Shown here: positions 28,622-37,166 of the stretch, piece after piece
How positions within the stretch are numbered: the first letter of the stretch is position 1
Layout of the letters: every line of letters begins with the position of its first letter
Assembly (NCBI GenBank): GCA_050183765.1
Contig: JBFXAZ010000001.1
Span: 76,845-140,844, forward strand
DNA: 64,000 bases
Direction: 5' to 3'
Source: JAFAZJ01 sp050183765
GTDB taxonomy: Bacteria; Pseudomonadota; Alphaproteobacteria; Reyranellales; Reyranellaceae
Translations under genes and position numbers: made by a program
The notes under the pieces: model-generated
Told to the model about the DNA's origin: nothing
Databases searched by the model: none
Seen by the model: the letters and a program-made list of their open reading frames with translations, nothing else

Positions 28622-29932
28622 ATGGACGAGACGCTGTTCAGGAACGTGCGCATCATCGACGGATCGGGCGAGGCGCCCTATGCCGGCGAGGTCCTCGTCC
28701 AGGGCAACCGCATCAAGGCGATCGCGCGGCGGCCGGCGGCGCTCGGCGCCGCGGCGGATGTCGCCGTGGTCGATGGCGGCGGCGCCACCCTGATGCCGGG
28801 CCTGGTCGAGGCGCATGCGCATGCCAGCTTCATCAACACGCCGTCCTCGCCGGCGCTGGGCGAGGTGCCGCCGGAAGAGCACACGCTGCTGACGGCGAAG
28901 TTCGCGCGCATGCTGCTCGACCACGGCTTCACCGCGCTGCACAGCGCGGCCGCGGCCAAGCCCAGGCTCGACGTCGCGGTGCGCAACGCGATCAACGCCG
29001 GCGACCTGGTGGGGCCGCGCATGCTGGCGGCGTCGCTGGAGATGACGGTGACCAGCGGCCTGGGCGACGTGCGGCTCAACCACCTGCATCGCGAGACCTT
29101 CGCCGTGGTCGCCGACGGGGCCGACGAGTTCCGCCGCTGGGCGCGCTTCTTCGTGCGCGAAGGCGTCGACGTTCTGAAGATCAACCCCTCGGGCGACGAA
29201 GGCACGCCGGGCTCCAAGGCGCACATGACCGTGATGACCGACGCCGAGGTCGCCGCCGTGGCCGAGGTGGCGCGCGCGCACGAGAAGCGCATGGCGGCGC
29301 ACGCGCGCAGCGCCGGCGCGGTGAAGCTGTCGCTGCGTCACGGCATCGACGTGATCTACCACGCCACGCTGTGCGACGAGGAAGCGCTCGACATGCTGGA
29401 GGCGCGCAAGGCGCGCGTCTTCGTCGCGCCGACCATCGGCATCACCTACGGCGTGTACAAGGAGGCGCCGTTGCGCGGCGTCACGCTCGCCGACGACGTG
29501 AAGCGGCGCTTCGACAACGAGTTCGTCAAGGGCATCGAGAACATGAAGGCGCTGAAGAAGCGCGGCGTGCGCGTGCTGCCCGGCGGCGACTACGGTTTCG
29601 CCTTCAATCCGATGCCGCGCAACGCGCGCGACATGGAGCATTTCGTCACCCTGTTCGACTTCACGCCGATGGAGGCGATCGTCGCGGCGACGAAGTTCGG
29701 CGGCGAGCTGATGGCCAGGGGCGCCGGCCCGGGCGAGAGCGAGCGCACGGCACCCGAGCTCGGCATGGTGAAGGAAGGCTTCCTCGCCGACCTGCTGCTG
29801 GTCGACGGCGATCCCGCGGTCGACGTGTCGATCCTGCAGGACGCCAACCGCCTGCTGGCGATCATGAAGGACGGCACCTTCCACAAGGCGCCGCCCGCAC
29901 GCCGCGAGGCACGGCCGATGGCGGCGGAGTAG
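28622..29932 (+). CDS. metal-dependent amidohydrolase
   Basis: 436 residues. Typical layout: beta-sandwich start with VRIIDGSGEAPYAGEVLVQG, first metal site MPGLVEAHAHASF, carboxylated Lys in VLKINPSG, His in KRMAAHARS and DVIYHATL, and Asp in PGGDYGFAF. The C-terminal ADLLLVDGDP closes the sandwich. It belongs with imidazolonepropionase/prolidase-like amidohydrolases of unknown substrate. Ribosome site GGGAGG precedes ATG 28,622. Confidence 0.88.
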   Translation: MDETLFRNVRIIDGSGEAPYAGEVLVQGNRIKAIARRPAALGAAADVAVVDGGGATLMPGLVEAHAHASFINTPSSPALGEVPPEEHTLLTAKFARMLLDHGFTALHSAAAAKPRLDVAVRNAINAGDLVGPRMLAASLEMTVTSGLGDVRLNHLHRETFAVVADGADEFRRWARFFVREGVDVLKINPSGDEGTPGSKAHMTVMTDAEVAAVAEVARAHEKRMAAHARSAGAVKLSLRHGIDVIYHATLCDEEALDMLEARKARVFVAPTIGITYGVYKEAPLRGVTLADDVKRRFDNEFVKGIENMKALKKRGVRVLPGGDYGFAFNPMPRNARDMEHFVTLFDFTPMEAIVAATKFGGELMARGAGPGESERTAPELGMVKEGFLADLLLVDGDPAVDVSILQDANRLLAIMKDGTFHKAPPARREARPMAAE

Positions 29933-29936
29933 AAGG

Positions 29937-30092
29937 CCTTCTCCCCGCGAAGGCGGGGAGAAGGTGGCGCGAAGCGCCGGATGAGGGGCTTTGCGATCGT
30001 CCAACATACGACGAGGCGGGTGAGAGGATTCGAAGCCCCTCATCCGCCTCGCTGACGCTCGGCACCTTCTCCCCGCCTTCGCGGGGAGAAGG
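29937..30092. repeat. composite palindromic repeat, family A, copy 2
   Basis: Same CCTTCTCCCCGC arms and inner GGATGAGGGGCTT / AAGCCCCTCATCC inverted repeat as at 9,208-9,361. It lies between the amidohydrolase stop and the aatA stop. Confidence 0.85.
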
Positions 30093-30095
30093 AAT

Positions 30096-31298
30096 CTAAC
30101 GCAGCGCGGCGCAGGCGCGCTGGATGCGGCGGCCGGCTTCCTCGAGCATCTCGGTCGCGGTGGCGTAGGAGATGCGGAAGGCCGGGCCCATGCCGAAGGC
30201 CGAGCCCTGCACCACCGACAGGCCCTCGGCCTCGAGCAGGTAGTTCACGAAGTCGGTGTCGTTGGCGATCGTCTTGCCGTCGGGTGTCTTCTTGCCGATC
30301 GTGCCGGCGCAGGACGGGTAGACGTAGAACGCGCCCTCGGGCCGCGGGCACTTGATGCCGGTGGCCTGGTTGAGCATCGAGACGATCAGGTCGCGGCGCT
30401 GCTTGAAGACGGCATTGTTGCGCGGGATGAAGTCGGTCGGCCCGTTGAGCGCCGCCACCGAGGCCGCCTGGCTGATCGAGCTGGCGTTCGAGGTGCTCTG
30501 CGACTGCACGGTGATCATGGCGTTGATCAGCGCCTGCGGGCCTGCCGCGTAGCCGATGCGCCAGCCGGTCATGCAGTACGCCTTCGACACGCCGTTCATG
30601 GTCAAGGTGCGATCGAACAGCGCCGGCTCGACCTGCGCCGGGGTGGTGAAGACGAAATCGTCGTAGACCAGCTTCTCGTACATATCGTCGGTCAGCACCC
30701 AGACATGCGGGTGCTTGAGCAGCACGTCGCACAGCGCGCGCAGCTCGGCCTTCGAGTAGGCGGCGCCGGTCGGGTTCGACGGCGAGTTCAGGATCAGCCA
30801 CTTGGTGCGCGGCGTGATCGCCCGGTCGAGATCCTCGGGCTGCAGCTTGAAGCCCTTGGACTCCGGGCAATCGACGATCACCGGCGTGCCGTCGGCGAAC
30901 GACACCATCTCCGGATACGACACCCAGTAGGGCGCCGGGATCACGACCTCGTCGCCGGCGTTCAGGGTCGAGCACATCGCGTTGAAGATGATCTGCTTGC
31001 CGCCGTTGGTGACGATGGTCTGCGAGACCTTGTACTCCAGCCCGTGATCGCGCTTGAACTTGTCGACGATCGCCGAGCGCAGCGCCGGCGTGCCGGCGAT
31101 CGGCGTGTAGCGCGTGTCGTTCTCGCGGATCGCCTTGTAGGCGGCTTCCTTGATGTGGTCGGGGGTCGGGAAGTCCGGCTCGCCGGCGGCCAGCCCGATG
31201 ACGTCTTTGCCCGCCGCCTTCATCTCCAGGAACTTGCCCTGCGCGGCGTTCGTGGGAGACGGCTTGATGCGGCTGAGACGGTCGGCGATGAAGGCCAT
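30096..31298 (-). CDS. aatA: aspartate / prephenate aminotransferase
   Basis: 400 residues, class I fold-type I aminotransferase. The PLP lysine is Lys239 in NGVSKAYCMTGWRIG; NSPSNPTGAA and the terminal Arg motif GPAFRISYA match. Alphaproteobacterial AatA enzymes use aspartate and often prephenate, linking to tyrosine/phenylalanine synthesis. ATG 31,298 (MAFIADRLSRIKPSPT) is the family start; the longer frame to 31,388 is basic and lacks homology. Confidence 0.93.
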   Translation of the reverse strand: MAFIADRLSRIKPSPTNAAQGKFLEMKAAGKDVIGLAAGEPDFPTPDHIKEAAYKAIRENDTRYTPIAGTPALRSAIVDKFKRDHGLEYKVSQTIVTNGGKQIIFNAMCSTLNAGDEVVIPAPYWVSYPEMVSFADGTPVIVDCPESKGFKLQPEDLDRAITPRTKWLILNSPSNPTGAAYSKAELRALCDVLLKHPHVWVLTDDMYEKLVYDDFVFTTPAQVEPALFDRTLTMNGVSKAYCMTGWRIGYAAGPQALINAMITVQSQSTSNASSISQAASVAALNGPTDFIPRNNAVFKQRRDLIVSMLNQATGIKCPRPEGAFYVYPSCAGTIGKKTPDGKTIANDTDFVNYLLEAEGLSVVQGSAFGMGPAFRISYATATEMLEEAGRRIQRACAALR

Positions 31299-31435
31299 GA
31301 CTGGGGGTTCCCGGATGTCGCCCGGTAACCGCCGGGCGCGCGCCCGCTTAGGGCGGCGCAACCTAATGGCTGCCGTCCGCAGCCGCAAGGCGAGGCGGGG
31401 GAAATCTTGTCAGCGCACAATCATGCGGCGGCGCA

Positions 31436-31669
31436 TCAGCGTTCGCCGTACTCGTCGACCACCCGTTCGAGGAACTGGGAAAACGCCAGCAACAGGGCGG
31501 TCGGCCGCGCGGTGCCATCCTGGATGGTCGCGAGGCGCCACTCGCCCATGCGGCGCACCAGCGGCGTCACGTCGCGGCGCACGTCCCCGGGCAGGCGGTC
31601 GAGCGCCTGGTTGACGTCGTTGGCGACGAGGAACAGGTCGCCGATCTCGACGAAGCGCAATTGGGCCAT
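31436..31669 (-). CDS. small hypothetical protein
   Basis: 77 residues, soluble, with FVEIGDLFLVANDVNQALDR and LLLAFSQFLERVVDEYG helices; no recognised family. ATG 31,669 has a GAAGGC stretch about nine bases upstream. It lies 132 bp downstream of the adenylate cyclase gene on the same strand, so a shared transcript is possible. A longer frame to 31,783 is Arg/Pro-rich and doubtful. Confidence 0.5.
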   Translation of the reverse strand: MAQLRFVEIGDLFLVANDVNQALDRLPGDVRRDVTPLVRRMGEWRLATIQDGTARPTALLLAFSQFLERVVDEYGER

Positions 31670-31801
31670 GGGGCAAGCCTTCGGTTCGCTGGCCGACGAA
31701 GCGCGCTGGGGCTCCGCCTGCGATGGGCACTGCCCGACAACGCGGCGACCGCGGGGAGGTTTCGTGCACCCGCCGGCGCGCATCGTGCGCGCCTTCCGGG
31801 C

Positions 31802-33019
31802 TCACGCCGATTTGTGCGCTTCGGAATCCAGCGTGAACAGCTCCTGGGGCCGCGTCACGCCGCGCAGCGCATAGCGGCCCAGCGACACCAGGTAGTCGCG
31901 CTTGGCACCGCAGGCGGCGGCGAAGGCCGAGGACACGATGATGCGCTGGTCGATCGAGCGCGACAGCGCGGCCATTCGGCTGGCCTCGTTCACCGCCGGT
32001 CCGAGCACGGTGAAGTCGAGCCGCGAGCGGCCGCCGAAATTGCCGTAGAGCAGCTCGCCCTCGTGCAGCGCGAGGTAGAGATCGGTGGTCGGCAGGCCGT
32101 CGGTGCTGCGCGTGGCGCTGAGCGCCGTCGCGGCGGCGATCGCCTCCTTCGCCGCCTTCAGCGCGTGGCCGCAGGCGTTCTCCATCTCTTCGGCCGGGAA
32201 GATCGCCAGCAGGCCGTCGCCCATGAACTTGAGCACGTTGCCGCCATGCGCTTCGAGCGTGTCGACGACGACGCCGGCGTAGTCGTTGAGCAGGCCCAGC
32301 AGCAGGTGACGGTCGATGCTGTCGACGACGCGGGTGAAGCCCGAGAGGTCGCTGAACCAGATCACCGCGCGAATCGACTCGGCGCGGCCGCGCTCGACGT
32401 TGCCCTCGAGCACGCGGCGCGCGGCGTCCTCGCCGAGATAGGTGCCGAGCAGGGTGCGCGTCGTGGCGTGCAGGATGTTGCGGTTGAAGACCAGCGCCAG
32501 CGGCTTCTGGATGGCTTCCAGCAGCGTGATCTGCGCGTTGCCGAAGCCGCCCGGTGCGTCGCTCACCCAGGAACTCAGCATGCCGTCGGTCGCGCCCAAG
32601 GTCGCGCCCGCGCCAAAGCCGGTGGCGAAGGCGGCGTACTCGGTCGCGCCCTCGCCGGCGAAGCGGTCGAGGAGCGGAAACTCGCCGCTGGGCGCGCCGT
32701 CGCCCAGCTTGCGGCGCAGGAACTTCTCCCTGGTTTCCAGCATGTGGCGGAACGGGCTCTGCTGCCAATCGGGACTGTTCTCGTCGAAGCTGCCGCGATC
32801 CAGCATGGTCATTTCCACGCCGCGCTCGCGCGTCCAGTGGAAGCTGCGCGAATCGATGGTGGGATGCAGCACGTCGGCGCCGAGATTGATGCGCCGCAGG
32901 CTGGCGCCGCGATCGTTCATGCGCTCCGCCAGCGCCGGCAGGAATTGCTTGACCGACGTGCCGTTCAGGCCTTCGTCGATCAGCCAGTCGGTCATCTCGC
33001 GGACGTCGTCGGTGCTCAT
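31802..33019 (-). CDS. class III adenylate/guanylate cyclase
   Basis: About 405 residues. The C-terminal half is a class III cyclase: metal Asp in VIWFSDLSGFT, second Asp in LKFMGDGLLAIFP, and purine-binding region LDFTVLGPAVNEASRM. It makes cAMP (or cGMP) from NTP. The N-terminal half matches the unannotated region common to alphaproteobacterial soluble cyclases (DWLIDEGLNGTSV). ATG 33,019 has GGGGGCGC close by and matches the family length; in-frame starts at 33,133 and 33,187 overlap the cytochrome promoter region. Confidence 0.87.
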   Translation of the reverse strand: MSTDDVREMTDWLIDEGLNGTSVKQFLPALAERMNDRGASLRRINLGADVLHPTIDSRSFHWTRERGVEMTMLDRGSFDENSPDWQQSPFRHMLETREKFLRRKLGDGAPSGEFPLLDRFAGEGATEYAAFATGFGAGATLGATDGMLSSWVSDAPGGFGNAQITLLEAIQKPLALVFNRNILHATTRTLLGTYLGEDAARRVLEGNVERGRAESIRAVIWFSDLSGFTRVVDSIDRHLLLGLLNDYAGVVVDTLEAHGGNVLKFMGDGLLAIFPAEEMENACGHALKAAKEAIAAATALSATRSTDGLPTTDLYLALHEGELLYGNFGGRSRLDFTVLGPAVNEASRMAALSRSIDQRIIVSSAFAAACGAKRDYLVSLGRYALRGVTRPQELFTLDSEAHKSA

Positions 33020-33131
33020 GCGCCCCCAGATGGTGAGTGCGGCGGCGATTGTGTAGGCCGGCGAGCGCAACTCTTGCCTCCACCGACGGCGGCCCTCAGG
33101 ATCGGGGACCGCCGCCGTGTTGGAAAGAGCC

Positions 33132-33458
33132 ATGATTGCCCGATTGACGGTCCTGATCCTGCTGGTCGCCTCGCTGAGCCCGGTCACGTCGCTGGCGCAG
33201 GATCAAGCTGCCGTGCGACGGGGCCTCGCGGTGTCGGAGCAACGATGCGCCGCCTGCCACGCCGTGCACGCCGGCGAGAGCGCATCGCGCAATCCGGCGG
33301 CGGCCAGCTTCGCCCGCGTCGCCGCGACGCCCGGCGTGACGGAGCTGGCGCTGCAGGCGATGCTGCAGACCTCGCACCAGGCGATGCCCAACCTGATCAT
33401 CGGCGTCGACGACATGCGCGACGTCATCGCCTACATCCTGAGCCTGCGCGGGCGCTAG
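33132..33458 (+). CDS. small periplasmic c-type cytochrome
   Basis: 108 residues. A signal peptide ends at SLAQ-DQ near residue 22; one haem site CAACH follows, and distal Met lies in HQAMPNLIIG. The C-terminal DVIAYILSLRGR is a classical mono-haem cytochrome c helix. It could donate electrons to a terminal oxidase or dehydrogenase; no partner is adjacent. Divergent from the cyclase gene. Confidence 0.88.
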   Translation: MIARLTVLILLVASLSPVTSLAQDQAAVRRGLAVSEQRCAACHAVHAGESASRNPAAASFARVAATPGVTELALQAMLQTSHQAMPNLIIGVDDMRDVIAYILSLRGR

Positions 33459-33494
33459 GTGTTCGGTCCCGGTGTGCGGCTTATCGGGCGCACC

Positions 33495-33584
33495 CTGTCA
33501 TCCGCGGGGCCGTCCGCGGCCCCTGTAGCGCAGCGAGGGATCCAGGCGGCTTCCCTAGATCCCTCGCTGCGCTCGGGATGACAG
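33495..33584. repeat. palindromic repeat, family B, copy 3
   Basis: CTGTCATCC to GGATGACAG outer arms with a GGGGCCGTCCGCGGCCCC inner palindrome (as copy 1) and GATCCCTCGCTGCGCTCGGG (as copy 2); it joins the features of both other copies. Located between the cytochrome and transglutaminase-like genes, which converge. Confidence 0.85.
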
Positions 33585-33618
33585 GGAAACTCTGATCTTG
33601 CGCTCGTTGCGCCAGGCC

Positions 33619-34434
33619 TCAGTCGACGCGGCGGACCTCGACCCGCACGGTCATCTCGGCCTCGGATGCGCCGGTGCGCCGGCCGGTGACGGGCGCCGCC
33701 TCGGTGTAGTCGAGCCCGACGGCGAGCTTCAGGTAGTCGCCGGTGGGCGACAATCCGCTCGCCGGATCGAAGCCGACCCAGCCGAGCTCGGGGACATGCG
33801 CCTCGGCCCAGGCGTGGCTCGCGCCGGCGACCGGCGGATCGGCGTCGATGCGCTTGTAGCCGCTGACGTAGCGCGCCGGGATGCCGAGCCGGCGGCAGCA
33901 GGCGATGAAGGCGTGCGACTGGTCCTGCCTCACGCCCTCGCCGCGCCGCAGCGCCTCGATCGCCGAGGTCTCGACCGTCGAGGCGCCGAGCTTGTAGGCG
34001 ATGCGCGCGCGGATGCGATACATGATCTCGTGCAGCAGCGGCACGCGGCCCTGGATGTCGGCGACGCGCGGTGCCAGGTCGCCGACCACCGCGTCGATCG
34101 AGGCGTCGTGCATCGCCAGCCCGGTGTTGCGCAGCCAGAACACGGGCGGCAGCGGATCGGGGGCGGGATAGCGCAGCCAGCTGTGGTCGTTCGACCAGGT
34201 GTATTCGCCATGCGCCACCAGCTCGATCTCGCGATGCGGCGTGGCCAGCGAGAACGTGCTGACGGCATTGCCGTGGCCGTCGGTCCAGTCCAGCCGCTTG
34301 CCCGGTCCGCGCACGCTCCAGCTCAGCACGCGCTGGCCCTCGGCCGGCTTGGGCGTGAGCCTGGTGTCGTCGATCGAATAGCGCACCGGCTCGGCGAAGC
34401 GAAAGCGCGTGACGTGGGTGACGGCGAGGCGCAT
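33619..34434 (-). CDS. transglutaminase-like protein lacking the catalytic Cys
   Basis: 271 residues. The N-terminal beta domain (YSIDDTRLTPKPAEGQRVL) and core match the bacterial transglutaminase-like family encoded beside alpha-E and permuted ATP-grasp proteins. His207 in ASHAWAE and Asp223 in GFDPASG are present, but the usual G-V-C-Q-D reads GVRQD, so residue 169 is Arg (AGG) instead of Cys. It is probably not a classical cysteine transferase. It is in the operon 35,543-37,023, separated by a palindrome. Confidence 0.85.
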   Translation of the reverse strand: MRLAVTHVTRFRFAEPVRYSIDDTRLTPKPAEGQRVLSWSVRGPGKRLDWTDGHGNAVSTFSLATPHREIELVAHGEYTWSNDHSWLRYPAPDPLPPVFWLRNTGLAMHDASIDAVVGDLAPRVADIQGRVPLLHEIMYRIRARIAYKLGASTVETSAIEALRRGEGVRQDQSHAFIACCRRLGIPARYVSGYKRIDADPPVAGASHAWAEAHVPELGWVGFDPASGLSPTGDYLKLAVGLDYTEAAPVTGRRTGASEAEMTVRVEVRRVD

Positions 34435-34446
34435 GGCCGACTCCTA

Positions 34447-34586
34447 CCTTCCCCCGCTGGCGGGGGAAGGTGCCCGAAGGGCGGATGGGGGTGGCGGCAT
34501 TGCGGTCGGACGGCGCCGTCGGTGTTGTCGCACCAACCACCCCCATCCGGCGCTTCGCGCCGCCTTCCCCCGCCAGCGGGGGAAGG
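34447..34586. repeat. palindromic repeat, family C
   Basis: CCTTCCCCCGC arms facing GCGGGGGAAGG near each end, with an inner GGCGGATGGGGGTGG / CCACCCCCATCC pair. It has the same nested layout as family A but with a C/G-richer sequence. It lies between the alpha-E and transglutaminase-like genes. Confidence 0.8.
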
Positions 34587-34610
34587 TATGAATTGATCTC
34601 ATCACCATCC

Positions 34611-35543
34611 TCAATCCATCAGGAACTGGCGGCCGATCTCGCCCGACAGCGTGTCGAGGCGATCGCGCACATCTTCGAGGAAATCGCGCAGGCCGGCCTC
34701 GAAGATGTCGTCGATGCGGCCGTAGCGCAGCTCGGCGTGCAGCGCGCCGGCCTGGCGGTCGGCCTCGCCGCGATTGCCGTAGAGCTCGGCCAGCTCGCGC
34801 ATGCTGAGGTCGAGCTGCCACAGGCAGTGATGGATCGAGCGCGGCAGGTCGCGGCGCAGGATCAACAGCTCGGCGACGCGGCGCGGCTCGATGCGCGCGC
34901 GATAGATGCGGCGGTAGGTGCGCAGCGCGCCGATGCAGGTGAGGATCTCCGACCAGCCGTAGTAGTCGACGCCGTCGCGCGCCTCGGGCGCGCCGTCGGG
35001 CTGCAGGCGGTGGTACTTCACGTCGAGGATGCGGATGGTGTTGTCGGCGCGCTCCAGGTAGGTGCCCAGCGACATGAAGTTCCAGGCCTCGTCGCGCAGC
35101 AGCGTCGACTGCGCGGCGCCGGCGATCAGCACGGTCTGCTTCTTCACCGTCTCGACCAGCGCGCCGCGATCGATGCCGCCGCGCCGCCGCCGTGCGATCG
35201 CCGAGACCTCGAGCCACAGCCCGTTGAGGCTCTCCCAGACGTCGGTGGTGAGGTTGTTGCGCTCGGCGCGGGCGTTGTCGCGCGCGGCGCGCACCGAGTT
35301 GATCACGCTCGAGGGATTCTCGGCGCTGAGCGTCATGAAGTCGATCAGCTGCGGCAGCTCGCCGTCGGGATGCGTCGCCTCGAAGGCGTCGGCCAGGCCG
35401 TACATCTCGGCGAGATCGAAGGCCTCGGTCTTGCTCGACTGCAGCGCCGTGCGCTGCGTCGCTTCCAAGAGCCGCGCCATGTTCTCGGCGCGCTGCAGGT
35501 AGCGGCCCATCCAGTAGAGGTTCTTGGCGGTGCTGCTCAGCAT
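34611..35543 (-). CDS. alpha-E domain protein
   Basis: 310 residues, nearly all helical. The start MLSSTAKNLYWMGRYLQRAE and later IRILDVKYHRL fit the DUF403/alpha-E family. Alpha-E proteins are found with a circularly permuted ATP-grasp protein and a transglutaminase; a role in a peptide-ligation system has been proposed from such clustering but no substrate is known. It follows the ATP-grasp gene by 13 bp. Confidence 0.9.
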   Translation of the reverse strand: MLSSTAKNLYWMGRYLQRAENMARLLEATQRTALQSSKTEAFDLAEMYGLADAFEATHPDGELPQLIDFMTLSAENPSSVINSVRAARDNARAERNNLTTDVWESLNGLWLEVSAIARRRRGGIDRGALVETVKKQTVLIAGAAQSTLLRDEAWNFMSLGTYLERADNTIRILDVKYHRLQPDGAPEARDGVDYYGWSEILTCIGALRTYRRIYRARIEPRRVAELLILRRDLPRSIHHCLWQLDLSMRELAELYGNRGEADRQAGALHAELRYGRIDDIFEAGLRDFLEDVRDRLDTLSGEIGRQFLMD

Positions 35544-35556
35544 GGCGCGGCCGGCC

Positions 35557-37023
35557 TCATGACTGGCTCTGGCTCTGGCTTTGCGTCTCCTCCGGCTCCT
35601 CGCCGTCGGGCCCCAGCACCCAGGTGTCCTTGGTGCCGCCGCCCTGGCTGGAGTTGACCACCAGCGAGCCGTCCTTGAGCGCCACGCGGGTCAGCCCGCC
35701 AGGCACGATGGTGATGTCCTTGCCCGACAGCACGAAGGGCCGCAGATCGACATGGCGCGGCGCCACGCCCTGGTTGACGAAGGTCGGGCAGGTGCTGAGC
35801 GCCAAGGTCGGCTGGGCGATGTAGTCGTAGGGATGCGCCACGAGATGGGCGCGGAACGACTCGATTTCTTCCTTGGTCGAGGTCGGGCCGACCAGCATGC
35901 CCTTGCCGCCGGAGCCGTGGACCTCCTTGACGACGAGCTCGGGCAGATGATCGAGCACGTATTTCAGGTCGTCGGGCTTGTCGCCGCGATAGGTCGGCAC
36001 GTTCTGCAGGATCGGCTCCTCGCCGAGATAGAAACGGATCATGTCGGGCACGTAGACATAGGTCGACTTGTCGTCAGCCACGCCGTTGCCGATGGCGTTG
36101 ACCACGTTGACGCGCCTGGACCGCAGCGCGCCGACCAGGCCTGGCAGGCCCAGCAGCGAGTCTGGACGGAAGGCCAGCGGGTCGAGGAAGGCGTCGTCGA
36201 TGCGCCGGTAGATCACGTCGACGCGCTGCGGGCCGCGCGGCGTGCGCATGTAGACGCGGCCCTCGTCGACGAACAGGTCGGTGCCCTCGACCAGCTCGAT
36301 GCCCATCTCGTCGGCGAGGAAGGCGTGCTCGAAGTAGGCGCTGTTGTACTGGCCCGGCGTCAGCAGCACCACGTTGGGCTCGGCCTCGTCGCTGAACGAC
36401 ACCGAGCGCAAGGTGGCGAGCAGCTCCTCGGTGTAATTGGCGACCGGCAGCACGCCCATCTGGGCGAAGAGCTCCGGCGCCAGCCGCATCATCACCTCGC
36501 GGTTCTCCAGCACGTAGGACACGCCCGAGGGCGTGCGCACGTTGTCCTCCAGCACGAAGAACTCGCGCTCGCCGACCCGCACGATGTCGATGCCGGCGAT
36601 GTGGCAGTGCACGCCGCCGGGCAGCTCGAGATCCTGCGCCAGCGGCACGAACTCGGAATTCAGCAGCAGCTGGCGCTCGGGGATCACGCCGGCGCGGCAG
36701 ATCTGGCGCTCACCATAGGCATCGGTGAGGAAGGCGTTGAGCGCCTTGACGCGCTGCGTCAGGCCGCGCTCGAGGAACTGCCATTCGTCATGGGCGATGA
36801 CGCGCGGGATGATGTCGAAGGGGATCGTCGTCTCGTGCCCGTCGGTCGCGCCGTAGGCGCCGAAGGTGATGCCCTGGCGGCGATAGAACTGGTCGACTTC
36901 GCCGCGCTTGGTTTCGAGGGTTGCCGCCGGCGTGTCGGCCAGCCATTGCGCCACGTCGCGGTAGGGGGCGCGCACGCCATCGGGCGCCGAGGTCATCTCA
37001 TCGAAGGCCTTGATGCCCGCCAT
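35557..37023 (-). CDS. circularly permuted ATP-grasp protein
   Basis: 488 residues. FDIIPRVIAHDEWQFLERGL and ANYTEELLATLRS belong to the DUF404/407 (CP_ATPgrasp) family; VVKEVHGSGGKGMLVG is the nucleotide-binding loop. It probably forms an amide bond with ATP, together with the alpha-E partner. The extreme C-terminus is an odd alternating Ser-Gln tail (four SQ units). ATG 37,023 follows GGGGAG at 11 bases; ATG 37,032 sits too near it. First gene of the operon. Confidence 0.9.
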   Translation of the reverse strand: MAGIKAFDEMTSAPDGVRAPYRDVAQWLADTPAATLETKRGEVDQFYRRQGITFGAYGATDGHETTIPFDIIPRVIAHDEWQFLERGLTQRVKALNAFLTDAYGERQICRAGVIPERQLLLNSEFVPLAQDLELPGGVHCHIAGIDIVRVGEREFFVLEDNVRTPSGVSYVLENREVMMRLAPELFAQMGVLPVANYTEELLATLRSVSFSDEAEPNVVLLTPGQYNSAYFEHAFLADEMGIELVEGTDLFVDEGRVYMRTPRGPQRVDVIYRRIDDAFLDPLAFRPDSLLGLPGLVGALRSRRVNVVNAIGNGVADDKSTYVYVPDMIRFYLGEEPILQNVPTYRGDKPDDLKYVLDHLPELVVKEVHGSGGKGMLVGPTSTKEEIESFRAHLVAHPYDYIAQPTLALSTCPTFVNQGVAPRHVDLRPFVLSGKDITIVPGGLTRVALKDGSLVVNSSQGGGTKDTWVLGPDGEEPEETQSQSQSQS

Positions 37024-37166
37024 GCAGTCCATTCTCCCCACGCGCCCGAACGCCATCCCAACGCATTCGTGCCCAAGATGGTAGCAAAAAACACGCCAGC
37101 ACCACGCTCTTGACCTGCCTGCGTCAGACGCCGCACCGTTCGTGGGCATCAGCGGAAGGAACGGGC

